Positions 22,701-36,200 of a stretch of 64,000 bases of DNA are shown one piece after another. The notes beneath the pieces are model-generated. The model was not told the origin of the DNA and searched no databases. It worked only from the letters and a program-made list of their open reading frames with translations. The stretch's first letter is position 1. Each line of letters begins with the position of its first letter. The translations under genes and the position numbers were made by a program. This DNA comes from Climacteris rufus (lineage: Eukaryota; Chordata; Aves; Passeriformes; Climacteridae): positions 1,551,728 through 1,615,727 of the forward strand of contig VZRZ01004300.1 of the NCBI GenBank assembly GCA_013398175.1. The letters run 5' to 3'.

Positions 22701-25700
22701 TGATAGTTACAAATGATTTCTAAAGGCTGCTTCTACAAAAATCCAGTTCTTGTAGACTGGTGCTTCTTGCAGATATATTATAGAAAATTATTTTCCCTCA
22801 GGCTCTAGTCACTCCATTGTCCCAGGATGGAAGCTATTAGTTAATGGCTCTGCAGTGATAAAAGGCAATGACTGCAGAAAGACTTCTATTTCAAATACAT
22901 TGACGCATTAGTGAGAAATCAATTTCATTACTTGACTCAGAACTCTTAAGTTACAGACAGAGTCACTGAATCATTATAGACTGTGAAAGTTAGGACAGAG
23001 AGATGTAAGAATAACAGCAATTCCTGTATATACTTTAGCATTTATCAGCACATTTAAGGAGACAAAAGAGAACAAGGTAAATACTGTTATACCTGATGAC
23101 CTATATTATGGTTCCAAACTTTGGCTCCTGTATAAACTAGAAGAGATAGCAACTTAGATTCCCAGTTCATTTGGCAAATACCAACACACTTCTATTGGAA
23201 AGCACAATCTTTGGTCTTAAAGTAAATTGAGAAGAATAAAGATATATTTTAACAGCACTTTCCTAATTCTAGCAACATACTAATAACATACAGACTTTTA
23301 ATTACTTGTCTATCCTTCCCCTGAAGCACTAGAACTGTTAGAACTTAAGTGTCATGGGGACTTACACAGTTAACCCACATAGTATTGAAGTAGGAAAGCA
23401 CATTACCAAAAAACGGTATTGATGACTTGGTATACAGAGAATTTCCTGAAGAACACACTAAGACAAACTAGCTTTCAAATCTGATACTGAAAACAGCTAG
23501 TTTAAGAGAACACTATTCTATTTCTCACTTTTTTAAAGACACTTCTCTTCCTGATCTGAATTGCATAATCACTGTATTAATTAACAGGTATAACCACAAT
23601 ATCATGTGCAATCCAAGTAATAACAACTGCACACATGAATGAACTGAATAATATTGTATTATTGGATCCAAACAACTTCTAGGTAGTTTCACAGAAGACA
23701 GTAAAAGAAGCTGAAGGCAGATGGTCACTCTAACCAGACTCTATCTCTAAGCATTTTCAAGCTTCCCATCTGATGTCATCTAACACAAACACAAGTATCA
23801 TAACCCACCACTCTGTGAGAAAAGCAGTCTTGTGCAGTTTGTGTCTTTTGGCAATTCACATATTGTGGAGGGAAACCTGAAGATACACAGAATTACGTTA
23901 AAGTATTTCACACAAGTTCAAAGTACCACTGTTCAGCTTTTTAGTGAACAATGAAAAAAATCTTTGCAGAACTATAGCAACTGACATTATTCTTAATGTA
24001 AAATTACTAGATTTAGGTGATAGGTTAAGTGGTGAACACCTCACTTATACCACTAAATGCTAAACAAACACACCAAAGGAAGCGACGTGATTGGAAAAAA
24101 GTCTCTTACAAAAAGAAAAGAAGGCTAAAAACTCCAACTGCTATTTCTATTTGATAGGTTTGATGTGAAAAGAACCCATCATTTTGTGGATATGAATGTT
24201 ACCATTTATTCAAGTTGTTTAGGAACACTGTACAAAAAAAATAACTCAGATATTCTTTTCACAACACATCATCCCAGGAGAAGTTGGCTAAAATAAATCA
24301 GCAGTTCCCCTGAACTTCAGCTATAGCACCTGACACGTAAGATGTATGAAAAAAATCCAGGTACTAGTGATAATATTGCTGTTTACAAGGACAAGATCAG
24401 CATTACTGAGCATGGAACAACAGTCAGCAACACACTGGATGTATTCCATTCTCCTGCAGTAGCTCTGAGCAGGACACAAGCTGGAGAGCAGAGCCAGCTC
24501 TCTCAAGACATAGTATGCATACCTGCAACTCTGGGTCATTTTAGGACTGTGGGAATGGCCCATCTATACCTTAAAGAGATGTCTTTAGATGAAGCCAAGC
24601 TCTACCAGTACACATTAATTCTGTGCCAGGTTTGCTTAGTTGGACCTGAGACCTTTCAGACTGTGCAGTTCACTTCCTAAAAGCCTTTAGGAGGGTAAGA
24701 ATCTCCATTTTAGAGAAGGGAAAAAAAAAAAACCTGCAATGGAAATTTAGCAGCATGACACTTTAAGCAAACATGCACAAGCTGTGCACTTGTTCCTTGT
24801 AGGAAACACAGAAAAATACAAGACCAAGACTGAAGTCTCATGATGGAAATGTGAACCAGCACTTTGGTTAATTTTAGCTGCAGTTAATAGTCTAGATGTG
24901 TGAAAGTTCACACTCGCAGTTCGCTCCTGTGATTTTTTTTTTCCTTATCCAGTTAATGATCTGAGGCTTTCCAAGATGTATGTTCCTGTTTAACAGATAT
25001 TATATTAGACCTCTCCAGTAACTTGAAGTATTTCAGCACATGTAAGAAGCAGCTATGAAGTGAACAATGTCCTTCTGTGATTTTTCCTGAAGCAGACTTC
25101 GCATCTATCACTTGTGCTTTGTGTATCAATGATGCTGGGGGAGTCTTAGAACAAGAACCTTCCTCTTCAACAGTTCAACCAGCACACCTTTGCTTCCCTA
25201 TGCATTTATTCATCTCTGAACACACAACAGACCTCATTAGAACTGTATTTTCTCAGCAATCTTTCAGTGATTTTGAGTTTTCATTTTGAGGTAAATGAAG
25301 ATTGAACCAGTTGAGTATCTCAACATACCCGTGCACAGTGAAATCCCTTTCTCCTTTCTTTGCACATTAGTAGTTTCAACCCAAGAAAACTATTTTATAA
25401 TGAAGAAAAGGAATTCAGGATACAGGACTCTTATTTGTCAGATGTAGCATTTAATACAAGAATACAGCATACATAGAAGAATTAAAATTGCTTATCCATT
25501 TTGACATGTTTTGTAAGCCTAATGTGGGAACTGGAAAACTAGAACTTCAGGTAATTATATAATATTTGAAAAGCTTTACTGAAGAACTTATGTTCAAACA
25601 CATCTTTGTTGAAGTTTCAAAACCAGAAGTTGCAAAGTTTGAGCATCAGGTGCAAAAGATCAGCTCTGGAGTAATTTGTATGTCATGCAACCCCTTTCAT

Positions 25701-28700
25701 TACAGAGCAGTAACACATGCCAGAAGAAAGGATGAAGATGTTGCTACCCCTAAAGTTCTACCTATGACAACCCTTGTGTTGGAATCCTTAGTCTCTTGCA
25801 AAACAGAGCTTGTTAGGTTTCTTACTGCAAACTCTGGACAGCAAAAGCAGCTCCTTTTCATCTGCTCATCATACTAAAGTACTTTCAAAGCTAGGCTAGT
25901 ACTTTTTCCATGCTTTCACTCTGGAGATACTATTATCTATGTTATATAGCTGCAAAAAAAATTTTTTTTTAAACAAAAGAGGACTTGAGAAAAAAGTACT
26001 ATGCAGTTCTAAGGTTTGTATCATTCTCTGAAAACTAGATTAAAAGTTTCCTGCTTCCCACAGGATTAAGAGCATGCCTATGTGAAGGAGAAAAATGTAC
26101 AAATATGACTAGTAGTTAGTTCTGTGTGTGCTGTAGCTTTGCAGCTGCAATGTTACCTTCTTATTTTCATCTAAAAACTTTATTTCTTCCTTGAAAACTG
26201 CATGGAAAAAACTGAGATAATTTAAAGGGCAAAAAAATAAAGCATATTTTGAATCGATGTGTGCTTCCTCATATTGGTTCCTCTCTAGTGACCAATATTC
26301 TTTTTGCTGCTTTGCTTTTGAAGATTAGTGAAATCTACACATTTCTCCCATTTGTCACATAAATCCTAAGTAACTTCATCTGAAACATGATGTGATACTT
26401 CAGTAGGCACAGAGGTGCATTGGGGAAAGGTAATCTCTTTTAAGTATTCTGTAAGGCACATATGAAGAATTTCTTATAGCTTTAATCTCCCTCACAGAAT
26501 CCTACAAGTTCTAAACAAACCTAAGGCTGTCAATATTGTTGTTTAACCTCTTAAATGTCACCATCAAGAATCACGGTCAGGAAAACTAAAGGAATGCATG
26601 CTTCCTAAATGGAGCTGCAAGCACAAAGCTTGCTTAATCACACAATATACACCTTTCTTAAATCCTCTGATTTTAATACGATTCGCAATTTTCTTCTAAA
26701 GCATTAGATAGACACACCAAGAATATACAACACTATGTTCCAGACAAGCAAATGAAATATATTTTAAGAAGAATACACAGATGGTTTTCCACAAGATTCA
26801 CTGATGAGTCTTCAGGGCAAAGCTGTCCAGGTTGAAGAGCAGAGATCTTTCCATTACACCCAAGTTTATCCCTCAGAACTGATGCCTGGGTTTGGGGAGA
26901 GTTCCCCATTTCCATTCCCTTTTCAACTTTTTAAAATCAATGGCTGAGAGAAATAGTCATAGTTTCTTTGTGTAGTATTAAAAGCTGATCTCTTTACACC
27001 AGCATGTGTCATTTTCAGGATGAAAACTACTGCTTTTAAAATGCTTTACCTTCAACACAAATACAAGACAGCAATCACTTAAAATTTCTTCTTATAGAGA
27101 TTCTAATTTGATTTTTTTATTAGTGGAACATAGCTTTTTGTTCCCACTGCACAAGAAATGATGAGTTTCAGTCTCCATCTTAGCATATTTTAGGATTCCC
27201 AGATAGGAAGGATAATTAAGACATACGCAAATATAAACATATACAGTGAGAACTTTGATTTCTACAAAGGAGCCATTTGGAGGGCACAACAGAGTTGACA
27301 GCCTCCTTTTAAAACCAAAATAGGGTTTTATCAATCGTCCTTTCATAAATTTTATGATTACTTAAAATCTCTTATGAAATGGAAATAGATGACAACTTTC
27401 TGAAGCCTAAGGGAAAAAAAGAAGACAGATGAAGTCTTCTTGAAGGGAGAAAGTAAGTGATCAGGAATTCAGGATATAAAAACCTCAGCCAGCCCATGGG
27501 AATTATTCATTCACATTTTTACTTATAGAATGATACTATGGCATATTCATTTAAAAGAGTGGCTTCAGATAATGGGAAGTCTAACCAATTACAGAGCTGT
27601 AAAACACTACCAGCAGGAGTAACTGACAGAATATCTAAGGCACTTCTGTACTTAAACTTTTAAGACATTCAAAGAGTATGATTCAGAAACTTCTCTTCCT
27701 CCAGACTAGGAGCCACTGAAAGACACACCTAAAAGAAAATGCAGTCATCCCATTATCCCTGAAAGGGTTGTATTACTCACAGAAAGGGTGCACCACAGCA
27801 GGAAGAAACTCCAGTGATGACTCTGCTGTGCAAGGTATGTGCTGCTTCACACCCCAGGTATGAAATTTTGATTTACAACAGTGTATTTTCCCCTCAGTTG
27901 TCTCCAGGATTTAATTTTGCTGGGTTTTCTTCCCTCTGATCCCCCAGAATATCCAGTTCCCATACATCAAGGTATCATCCCCACCACACTTCACATCTTT
28001 TCTATTAGTTTGCCTAAAATTTCTACTTCCCTTTCTTCTTGTACCTTCTTTTCTTCATTCAAGTTCTCCCTCATCCTCACAAGAGAAACCTCCCTTTTTC
28101 CCAAGACATCCAGACATGTAAGAATTGAAAAGTGATTAAATGGAGAAGGAATCTCCAGCTCAAAAGAACTGGAAAGTGTTTTGCTGGAAAGAAAAAGACA
28201 TTCCTTATTAAGCAATATGGATGTCAGAGCCACTACACTCTAATATTCATCTTATACCTGTGCCCTAAACTTCTGCAAATAAAGCATCACCTTAAAGCTC
28301 ATGTATTTTACTTTATGAACAGTGAAGGAGGTTAAATCCATGAGGAGCTGGAAGGAGAACTTCATAAACACAGGCAATGGTAACAGTTTGAGGTGTTATT
28401 TTTAATGTAAAAAAAATTAGCAATGCTAAAACTCTGCAGAAGGTGACAGCAAAAAAGACTTTTTAATTGGTACAGTGAAACAAAACTTTCAAGGCTTGTA
28501 AGAGTTTATGTCACTGTTGTTGAGCTCTTAGGGAAGATGAGCCTTTCTACTGAGAACATGCCATTTCCCCTTCTTTCTTCCATACTTTGATGCAATAGTG
28601 TCAATAGTGTCTAGAGAAAGCTATTTTTATTGGGAACAGCTTTTAATAACTGGCTATGTATCAGATATCCTTACAAAAAAAGTGCTCCTTAGTTTTACAG

Positions 28701-29349
28701 CTGTACAAAACAGGGGCAACCAGACTCTGTGGGGAGGGTCACTTCCCTCCCCTTCTTTCCAATAAGATACACAAAGATCCCATCAGCATCACAGGATAAG
28801 CTGGGTTATTCATGACAATTGAAAACTCACGTTATTCAAGTATTATCAGGTGCAACGTGAGCACAGTGCAAAAGACAGCAAGAAAAATTTAGACCCATTG
28901 ATAAAAGGCAGGGCACTGCAAGACCCAGATTTATGTACTGCAACTCCACAGAATGTCCTCAGATGGGTGTAAAGACGGTGGAACAAAGGGTAACACACCC
29001 CAAAATAAGCCCTTCAGAGACAGCACACTGGAAACATCCTATTTGCACTGCATGGAGCTACCTCAGTTCTGGAGGGTTTATAAGCTATTCAAAAGAGGCT
29101 GCCTGTGTCTTGAAGCTATGCTGCTTGGAGGTGCTGGACCTGAACTAGTTCAGCTCCAGCATTTCAGTGTCCACTAGTATGTACCTAGCTCTCACTTACA
29201 CTGCTCAAATATTTACCCCATGTTCCCTGCTCCTTCAGTGCACAGTATGGCCTCAGTCTGCCTTTCACAGCACTGCACAGTGCTGAACCCAAGCAACAGA
29301 GAAGCCAGAGAGGAGAAGTGTCCTGCTGCTACTCAGTCATAAATGAGCA
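19757..29349. other. CTDP1 last intron, between LTR and rearranged CR1
   Basis: AT-rich single-copy-looking sequence. The block 19760-20350 is somewhat GC-richer and open in several frames but shows no splice-supported exon. Nothing else recognised. Confidence 0.4.
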
Positions 29350-30215
29350 GAGGCTTGGGGGTGGGGAGGTTGGAGGCAGCCTTGGCTGCAATGACCATGA
29401 GATCCTGATGTTGTCAAAGACAACAGGAAGGTCTTGTACCATAAATATGAAATGGAAAAATGTGGAACTGGGAAAATGTGAACCTGCTGCTGAATGGGGC
29501 ATGGGACCCAGTGATGCAGGACATGGAAAAGGCTGAGGTAATAGTGCCTCCTTTGCCTCAGTCTTTCTTTACCAGCAAGACAGACCTTTGGGGGCCCCAG
29601 GTGCCAGAGAAGATGGTGAAAGGCCACAGCAACGAAGATGTACCCGTGGTGGAAGAGGATGAGGACAGGGAAGGACACCTAAACAAACTAGGCATACCCA
29701 AGTCCATGGCCCTGATGAGATGCAATCACAAGTGCCAAGGGAAGTGGGTGATGTCGGGCTCTGGAAAGGTGAAAGAGCAACTGATGCAGGAAACCACTTC
29801 CAGTCACATGAAGGACAAGGTGATCAGGAGTGGTGAGCACAGCTTCACCAAGGGGAAGCTGCTTGACCAACCTGATACACTTTTACAATGAAATGACTGG
29901 CTTGGCAAATGAGGGGAAAGGAGAGGATACTTCAATAAGGCCTTTGGTGCTGTGTCTCAAGATCCTCAGACACTCTTGATGTAGGAGTGGGGTGTGAATC
30001 TAATCAACAAAGTCCTGAATGGGTAGTGTAAAGAAAACAGAGCCAGGATCTTCTAAGTGGTGCCCAGTGACAGGACAAGAGGCAACAGGCACAAACTGAG
30101 ATATCAGAGGTTCCCTCTGAACATCACTGAACAGTGTCTCAGTGTGATGTGATTCACCACTGGCACTGGTTATCCAGAGTGGTTATTGAGGCTTTAACCT
30201 TGGAAATACCAAAAA
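29350..30215 (+). mobile_element. Rearranged CR1 LINE, reverse-transcriptase region with internal deletions
   Basis: The plus strand shows the upstream part of CR1 ORF2 (NLLLNGAWDPVMQDMEKAEV, then PQSFFTSKTDL and KLGIPKSMALMRCNHKCQG), then an RT portion (around 29780-29960), and then jumps to the distal part (GGTGCCCAGTGACAGGACAA, CTGGCACTGGTTATCCAGAG). The blocks between are missing and a stop interrupts the frame at 29889-29891, so the copy is dead. It is the only copy here that keeps internal RT sequence. Confidence 0.88.
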
Positions 30216-33200
30216 CTGTAGCACTATCACAGTGCCTCTCTCTAGCCCTTTTGAGAGCTCCTGTCTTACACAGAAGTATTTCATGCTTCTCAGTCATCAA
30301 ACACCAGAAACTTAATGACATGAATGGACTGATGCAGAACAAATGCTAGATTAGGCTTGCAGAGATATGAAATAATTAATCTTCCCTGTTATGGGAGCTG
30401 CTTCCAGTGCTAAGGACCTGGGCACCCATATGAGGGCCAGAAGAACTTAAGGAAACCATATTCACATCTGGCACTCCCCTGCCTTTATCTGTTCTCCCCA
30501 TCTTTCACCCAAATATATTCCAAAACTTTTGGAAAAAAACAGCAGAATGCTGGTCCTACCTCCACCACCACAGCACAGCACACAGAGATGGGCAGACAGC
30601 TAGATGACTTGCTATAATGAGATCTCTTTTTCCCATAATTTTTGTCCTCCATTGCCTCAAACCCATCCATTATGTGTTTCCCAGATGCAGCTCTGGTAGT
30701 CACAATCAATCACTGCATAGTCTCTAGTGTTTTACATACTGATGGATCAGCTCTCACAGAGAAGAAAGGACCACAGCTGAATAAACCCAGGCTATACATT
30801 ATAAAGACAAGATATTAAATGATCTATCTTTGCAAACCTGCTGAAACTTTGAATCCGTTCTCCTCTGACAACTCATGATACCAGAAGATACTGGAAAAAC
30901 AGAAAATAGGAACAGCTTCCTGTGGCTGGAAGAGCTTCCAGGGTGTCATCTGTCTCATTATGAATTTGGGAAGAGGGTTTCCTGCAAAATTTAAAACTTC
31001 TCAAGGGCTACTCAAGGTTTCTGGACAAAAATTCCATAGAATCCCAGAGGCTTGCTGAAAAATTCCTCCAGTGCATCTGAACATATCTGGTTTTGTGCCT
31101 ACATTTCTGTATGTGGATAAAACACAATTTCAAGCAAGAACACACCACATGACCATTGAAAACACTGAGATTATGGTAATTCATGACTAAAACTCTACAG
31201 AGAACAGGGTGAATGAATACATGAATCACACATACATTTTTCTGATTTCCTCGATGCAGCAGCAGCTCATGTATCTAAAGCTGAAGATGGTATAAACTGC
31301 TTGTTAGGCTCTTCTCTGAGTGTGCAAGAAAATGTATGTACACATTACAGACAATTAAGCTGTTGAGATGCTTGCTTTCCTAGCTAAGCATCCTAAACAG
31401 AAGAACAGACTCTTAATTATTGCAACTTTTCACCTTTAAGTCTTGCAGGTTGCAAACACAATTTATATATGTATCCAAGTGAAAACTTTCCAAATACAAA
31501 TTACAATTTTTCAGTGTAACCGGGTGATAGTAGAGTCTTACAGACAACATTATAGGGGTAAAGCTAATTGCAAAATTGCAGAGAAGACTTCTCTGGAAAA
31601 AAAACGGAGGCAAACTGCAACAACTACTTTCCCCAACATACTGAATATTCAGATTCATTTTGTCAAGTATTTTTCTTAGTTTTCTTGACAACCACATGCA
31701 CATTGTTTACCAACAAGACTAATCAGCAGCTGGAAACACAACTGCAATTATTTAGTCTGCAACTTAACTGAAGTTGTAGTAGATACAGTTTTAGTATCAG
31801 CTTGAAACTTTAGGCCATTAAAATCATTAACAAGCTTGAAGATATGAATGACTCATCTACTTAAGTGCTTTCATAAAGAAACCGAGCCATGCATTCATTT
31901 GCTTGTACAGCTGTTTTTGCCATTTATCAGTGTCATGCTTATAATTTCAGAAATTTAACCACTTGAAATTTTAAAATAGCATACTGGAATGTCCCAACAT
32001 TTAAATGACCAAGAAATAACTGCAAAATTGTCTTCACTGTCTAGATAAATGAGCATCAGAAGTGATAAAAAAAGAATCCAACTCTGTAAGTGTATAGAAG
32101 TTTAAACAGAGTCATTCCAGTGAGATTTTTTACTGTTGTTCTGTTGATATTGCATGTACTGAGACAATACATTTGGCATTTATGCACGAGGGCCATAGAG
32201 CTGATTAAAGGCAGTAACAGGGTTTTACTCTGGATGAGCTCTCAGCTCATTCTGTGGATTGATGGTGCATTAGTGGCTGGTGCACAGCAAGTGAGCTCCT
32301 GGAGTTAAATCCCAGCCTACACTGGGCACCTAGAGGAAATTATGAACCTTGAGACCCCTTTGGGAGCCACACCAAAGCACTGCTTCAAAGGCACACTCCT
32401 GACCTGGGCTAAAACACTAATGGAGACACAGCCTCCAAAAGTACCAGAGGCACCCTCACCTACCAACATTTGCTTCTCTGCTGAGTACCTACCATACACA
32501 CAGAAACTGCTTCTTCATTTCTCACAACTGCTTTCAAACACTTACCACTAAATGTACTATAGTTTCCTCTCTGATTTACTTCTGAGGAAATCTGAAGTAA
32601 ATAATATATCCATTTATTTTATGCTTTTGCTAATTGTTTCCTCAACAGCTAGAGCAGTTCAAATTATACTTGACAATTTATGAGCTTTTAGATTTGTCCA
32701 CATGAATTTTTCTATATGAGATCATAAAGCTTAATTCCTTTAAGCTACGAATATAATAAAAAGCTTCTTTACCACAGCAGCAGAAGAGAACTAAGCACAA
32801 AATCTAAAAGCAAAGAACAGACAGACCAGATCTGGAGGCTTAAGATCATAATGGAAAGATAATTTCTCTTTAAAAACCTAACAAATTGGTATAGATTTTA
32901 TCTCAAAAATCCCCCTGAAGAACAGTTTACTCAATCAGATAGCTTAGAATTTCAAATGAAGAAGGAAAATATTTTTCACCAATTTTCAGGATTTTTTTAC
33001 TTGTCTTTGAGAACTTCGTTCACTTTTTCTAAAAAGCAATGCCAAACTCCCTTTCTAATAGTATTCTCTTTTGTGGCAGATCATCCAGATACCCTTTGAT
33101 TTGTATAAATTAATTATTATTTCTTTCTTTTTTAAAAAATAGAAATGTAATATTCTCCTAAAATATCAATTTAGTCAGGCATGTCAGACATTTTTTCCTC

Positions 33201-36200
33201 TCTAGTAACAAATAAAATAGCATATTGAAAATAGCACACCTCACTACCAGTAACTTTCAGCATCTTTACAAGGGTGTAGAACTTCCCTCTGCATCTTCAC
33301 CTTCTACATGCACACCAATGCCACAAAACCATGAAATAACTCTCATACATGCATTTTTTCAACCCAACATTGCCATATGATTTAAAGTCGGTCTTCCAGG
33401 CATAACATGCCATAGATACACATCATAGTTTTGGAGAAGGAGGAAAAAAACACCCTCTAGTTTTGCAGGACATTCATTATAGCAGAATGCAGACTTAACT
33501 AAATTTAATATTGAGAAAAAACTTGAAAATCACATTTTTAGCACAGAAAAACCTACAGAGACCTTTCTATTAGGAAAGGCTTCCCAGGAAGATTATACAG
33601 AACAAAGTGGAGCAAATTTGGTATAATCCTTTCATAGCAATGGAATCTTGAATCCTTTGTGAAAAGCTATTTAAGAAGCATCCAACAACATGCATCTGAG
33701 CAAACTCCTGCAATGCATCCAGCAAAGACAAATTAGCCAATTCAGACACAGCAAACAAGTAGAACATTACTGCTATTTTCCAAATGCCATTATTTCAACT
33801 ATTCTGTATAAAAGAGCTGGATGATTCAATCTTAAAGTCAAAAAGATTTCTTGAAATGTTAAGGAAAGACAATCAGTAAAGTGGCTTGGAATAGCACATA
33901 GCATATATAAAACCTTAAAGGACCTGAAATGTAGACCTAAAGAGAGAATCCCTTGTGACTTTGACCAAATCTGTGTGTTCCTTGTACTCCTTTCTGCTCA
34001 GAGAATAAAAAACCACCAGAACAAGAGCAGACCTTAAAGAGAAGTGAACAATACCCTATAAATAGCTAAAGGCTGAATACTGTCTGAGCAGCTGGAAGGG
34101 ACCTAAGGAGTTAGTGGGATCCTTCATACTGCTAACCCTGTGCAGTGAGCTGGCAAACCTCACTGGAGAGCAAATGTTAAACTCCACATAAACTGTTTCG
34201 TAGCTTTTTTAGAAGGTAGGTGTCTCCCCAGTGGAAAAACACTGGAATATTAAGCTGCAAAAGAAAACAGAATTCTGCAGTCCCTCCCCACAGGAAGCAT
34301 CCCTTTCCCCTTGCCTGACTAAGTGACTTGCCCACAACAATTTGCTCTTGAACATAGGATAGCTGGTAACTTTCTCATGTGAGGAGACACTGAAAGGCAG
34401 CAAGTGGCCAGCATGACTTACAAATTTGCTTTTTGAGACAACAATGAAAAACTGGCCTCACAGTTGTTCTGCTTGCTGCAGACATAAAAAGTAGTTTTCC
34501 TGTAAGAAAATGATTTCACGTGGTGGTAAAAACTGAACTCTCTGCCCTGCCCTTCCCCTCTGAGAAAACACAGACAGGCACTGCCTGCAGCTGACAGCTT
34601 CCTCAGGGCAGAAGTCATGCTGGATCTCCCATTCTGCTCTAATAACCAGAAGAAAAAAAAGCTAGCAATTTCTCTTATCAGAGAGCTTAAAAACTATATT
34701 CTGTGATAGTTTTAAATTAATTACAGAATAACTCAGCATTTTATAAGAAAACTCAATGATGTTTAACCTCATTAGTGAGAAGACAAATTTCTGTCTACTA
34801 GTGGCACTGTTATAGGACTTGTCACTCGAATGGTTATGTTCTCCGTTGTAAAAGCCTTCAAATACTCCTTCAAAAGAAAGACTGGCTTAGCAAACTGTCG
34901 TTATTTACACTTGCAAGTAAAGCACTACTCATTATTTGCGAGGCCATAGCATAAGAATTACTTGTTTTAGAAGTATGTTTACAGCCAACTGATACGATTG
35001 GCATCTTTAAAAAAAAAAAAGAAATCTAAAGATAATAATTGGGGCAATAAACAGAAGCATGCTGGCACACAGATGCAGTTTTAATAGTAACATTTCCAGT
35101 TTCCAGTTCCTCCTACTGCATTTTTAAATTCTCCACTGATCATTATAAAATGTGTCCAATATGATATTGGAACAGCAGTTTGTCAGTGACTTCTGCAGAC
35201 ATCTGCCATTACATTCTAATACTGTTGAACTTTTCTGATTTAAAAACCACTTAATTTTCAGGTTTCAGTTAAGTTCACAGATCAGTGAGTAAAGACACAT
35301 GCAGAATAACTCCCCAGTGTTTACTGAAGCTTTATGAAAAAGGTTGCTCTAGGGAAGGAATCTCTTAAAGAGTGTGAACACTATTTCACTTCAATCAAAT
35401 CTACTTCTTGTGAAACAAAGCTACTCAAATGAAACAAAGCATGGTCTGTAGCTACATTTTTCAAGTACAAATATCCTTGGCATAGCTTGCTCTTAAAACC
35501 ATCTTTTGTGCTTTATAACAAAGGCAAGGGCCAAAGGGTGGGATTTACCTTAGCAGATGCAGACAGTCCAAGTCAGTGAAACAAACTATCTCTCCAAACT
35601 ACTTTTTCCCTGAAGAGGGGAAGGGACAGGACGACTGGTTCAGAAATACATAAATTTGGAATGGTTAATTTTACCACAAATGTGGGAGACAAAGACAAAA
35701 AGCTGAGTGAGAATCAACCTAAACAGTGTACTGGAAACAAAAGTACCACCTGTCAAAAAACCAATGTCTTAACAGCTTAAAGAATGTGGTTAAATGGGGA
35801 TGGGGATGCACTCCTGTTGCCTAAAGCAACCCTAATGAAGCTTTGAAGGTGGTCACTAATCAGATCCTAACCCAAGATTATAGCTTAAGGACTCCTGGTT
35901 TTCAGGGTATTTGGACAATTTTCAAGAGGGCCTGAAAAAAGCACACCCTTGATAATCCTCTAGAACCCGGATCTACAATTTTCTAGCTGGGAAACACTGA
36001 AAATAAGTTGTTGATCCAATGTAGCAGAGGGTAGAGTATTTGGGACTAGACATATTTATAAAAAAAACACCTTTGGAGAAAACAAATTTAATTAAAAAGG
36101 CTTCAAAAAGCTGTTATTACCTCAGTATTGATTTTCTCCTGTGGAAATTTTGGGTAACATGAGAGCTTTCAAGTAAAAGCACTCCTAAATGAAAACTCAT

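Noticed and set aside
29460..29891. 143-codon plus-strand frame that looks like a gene
   Set aside because: It is a decayed piece of CR1 ORF2, not a host gene.
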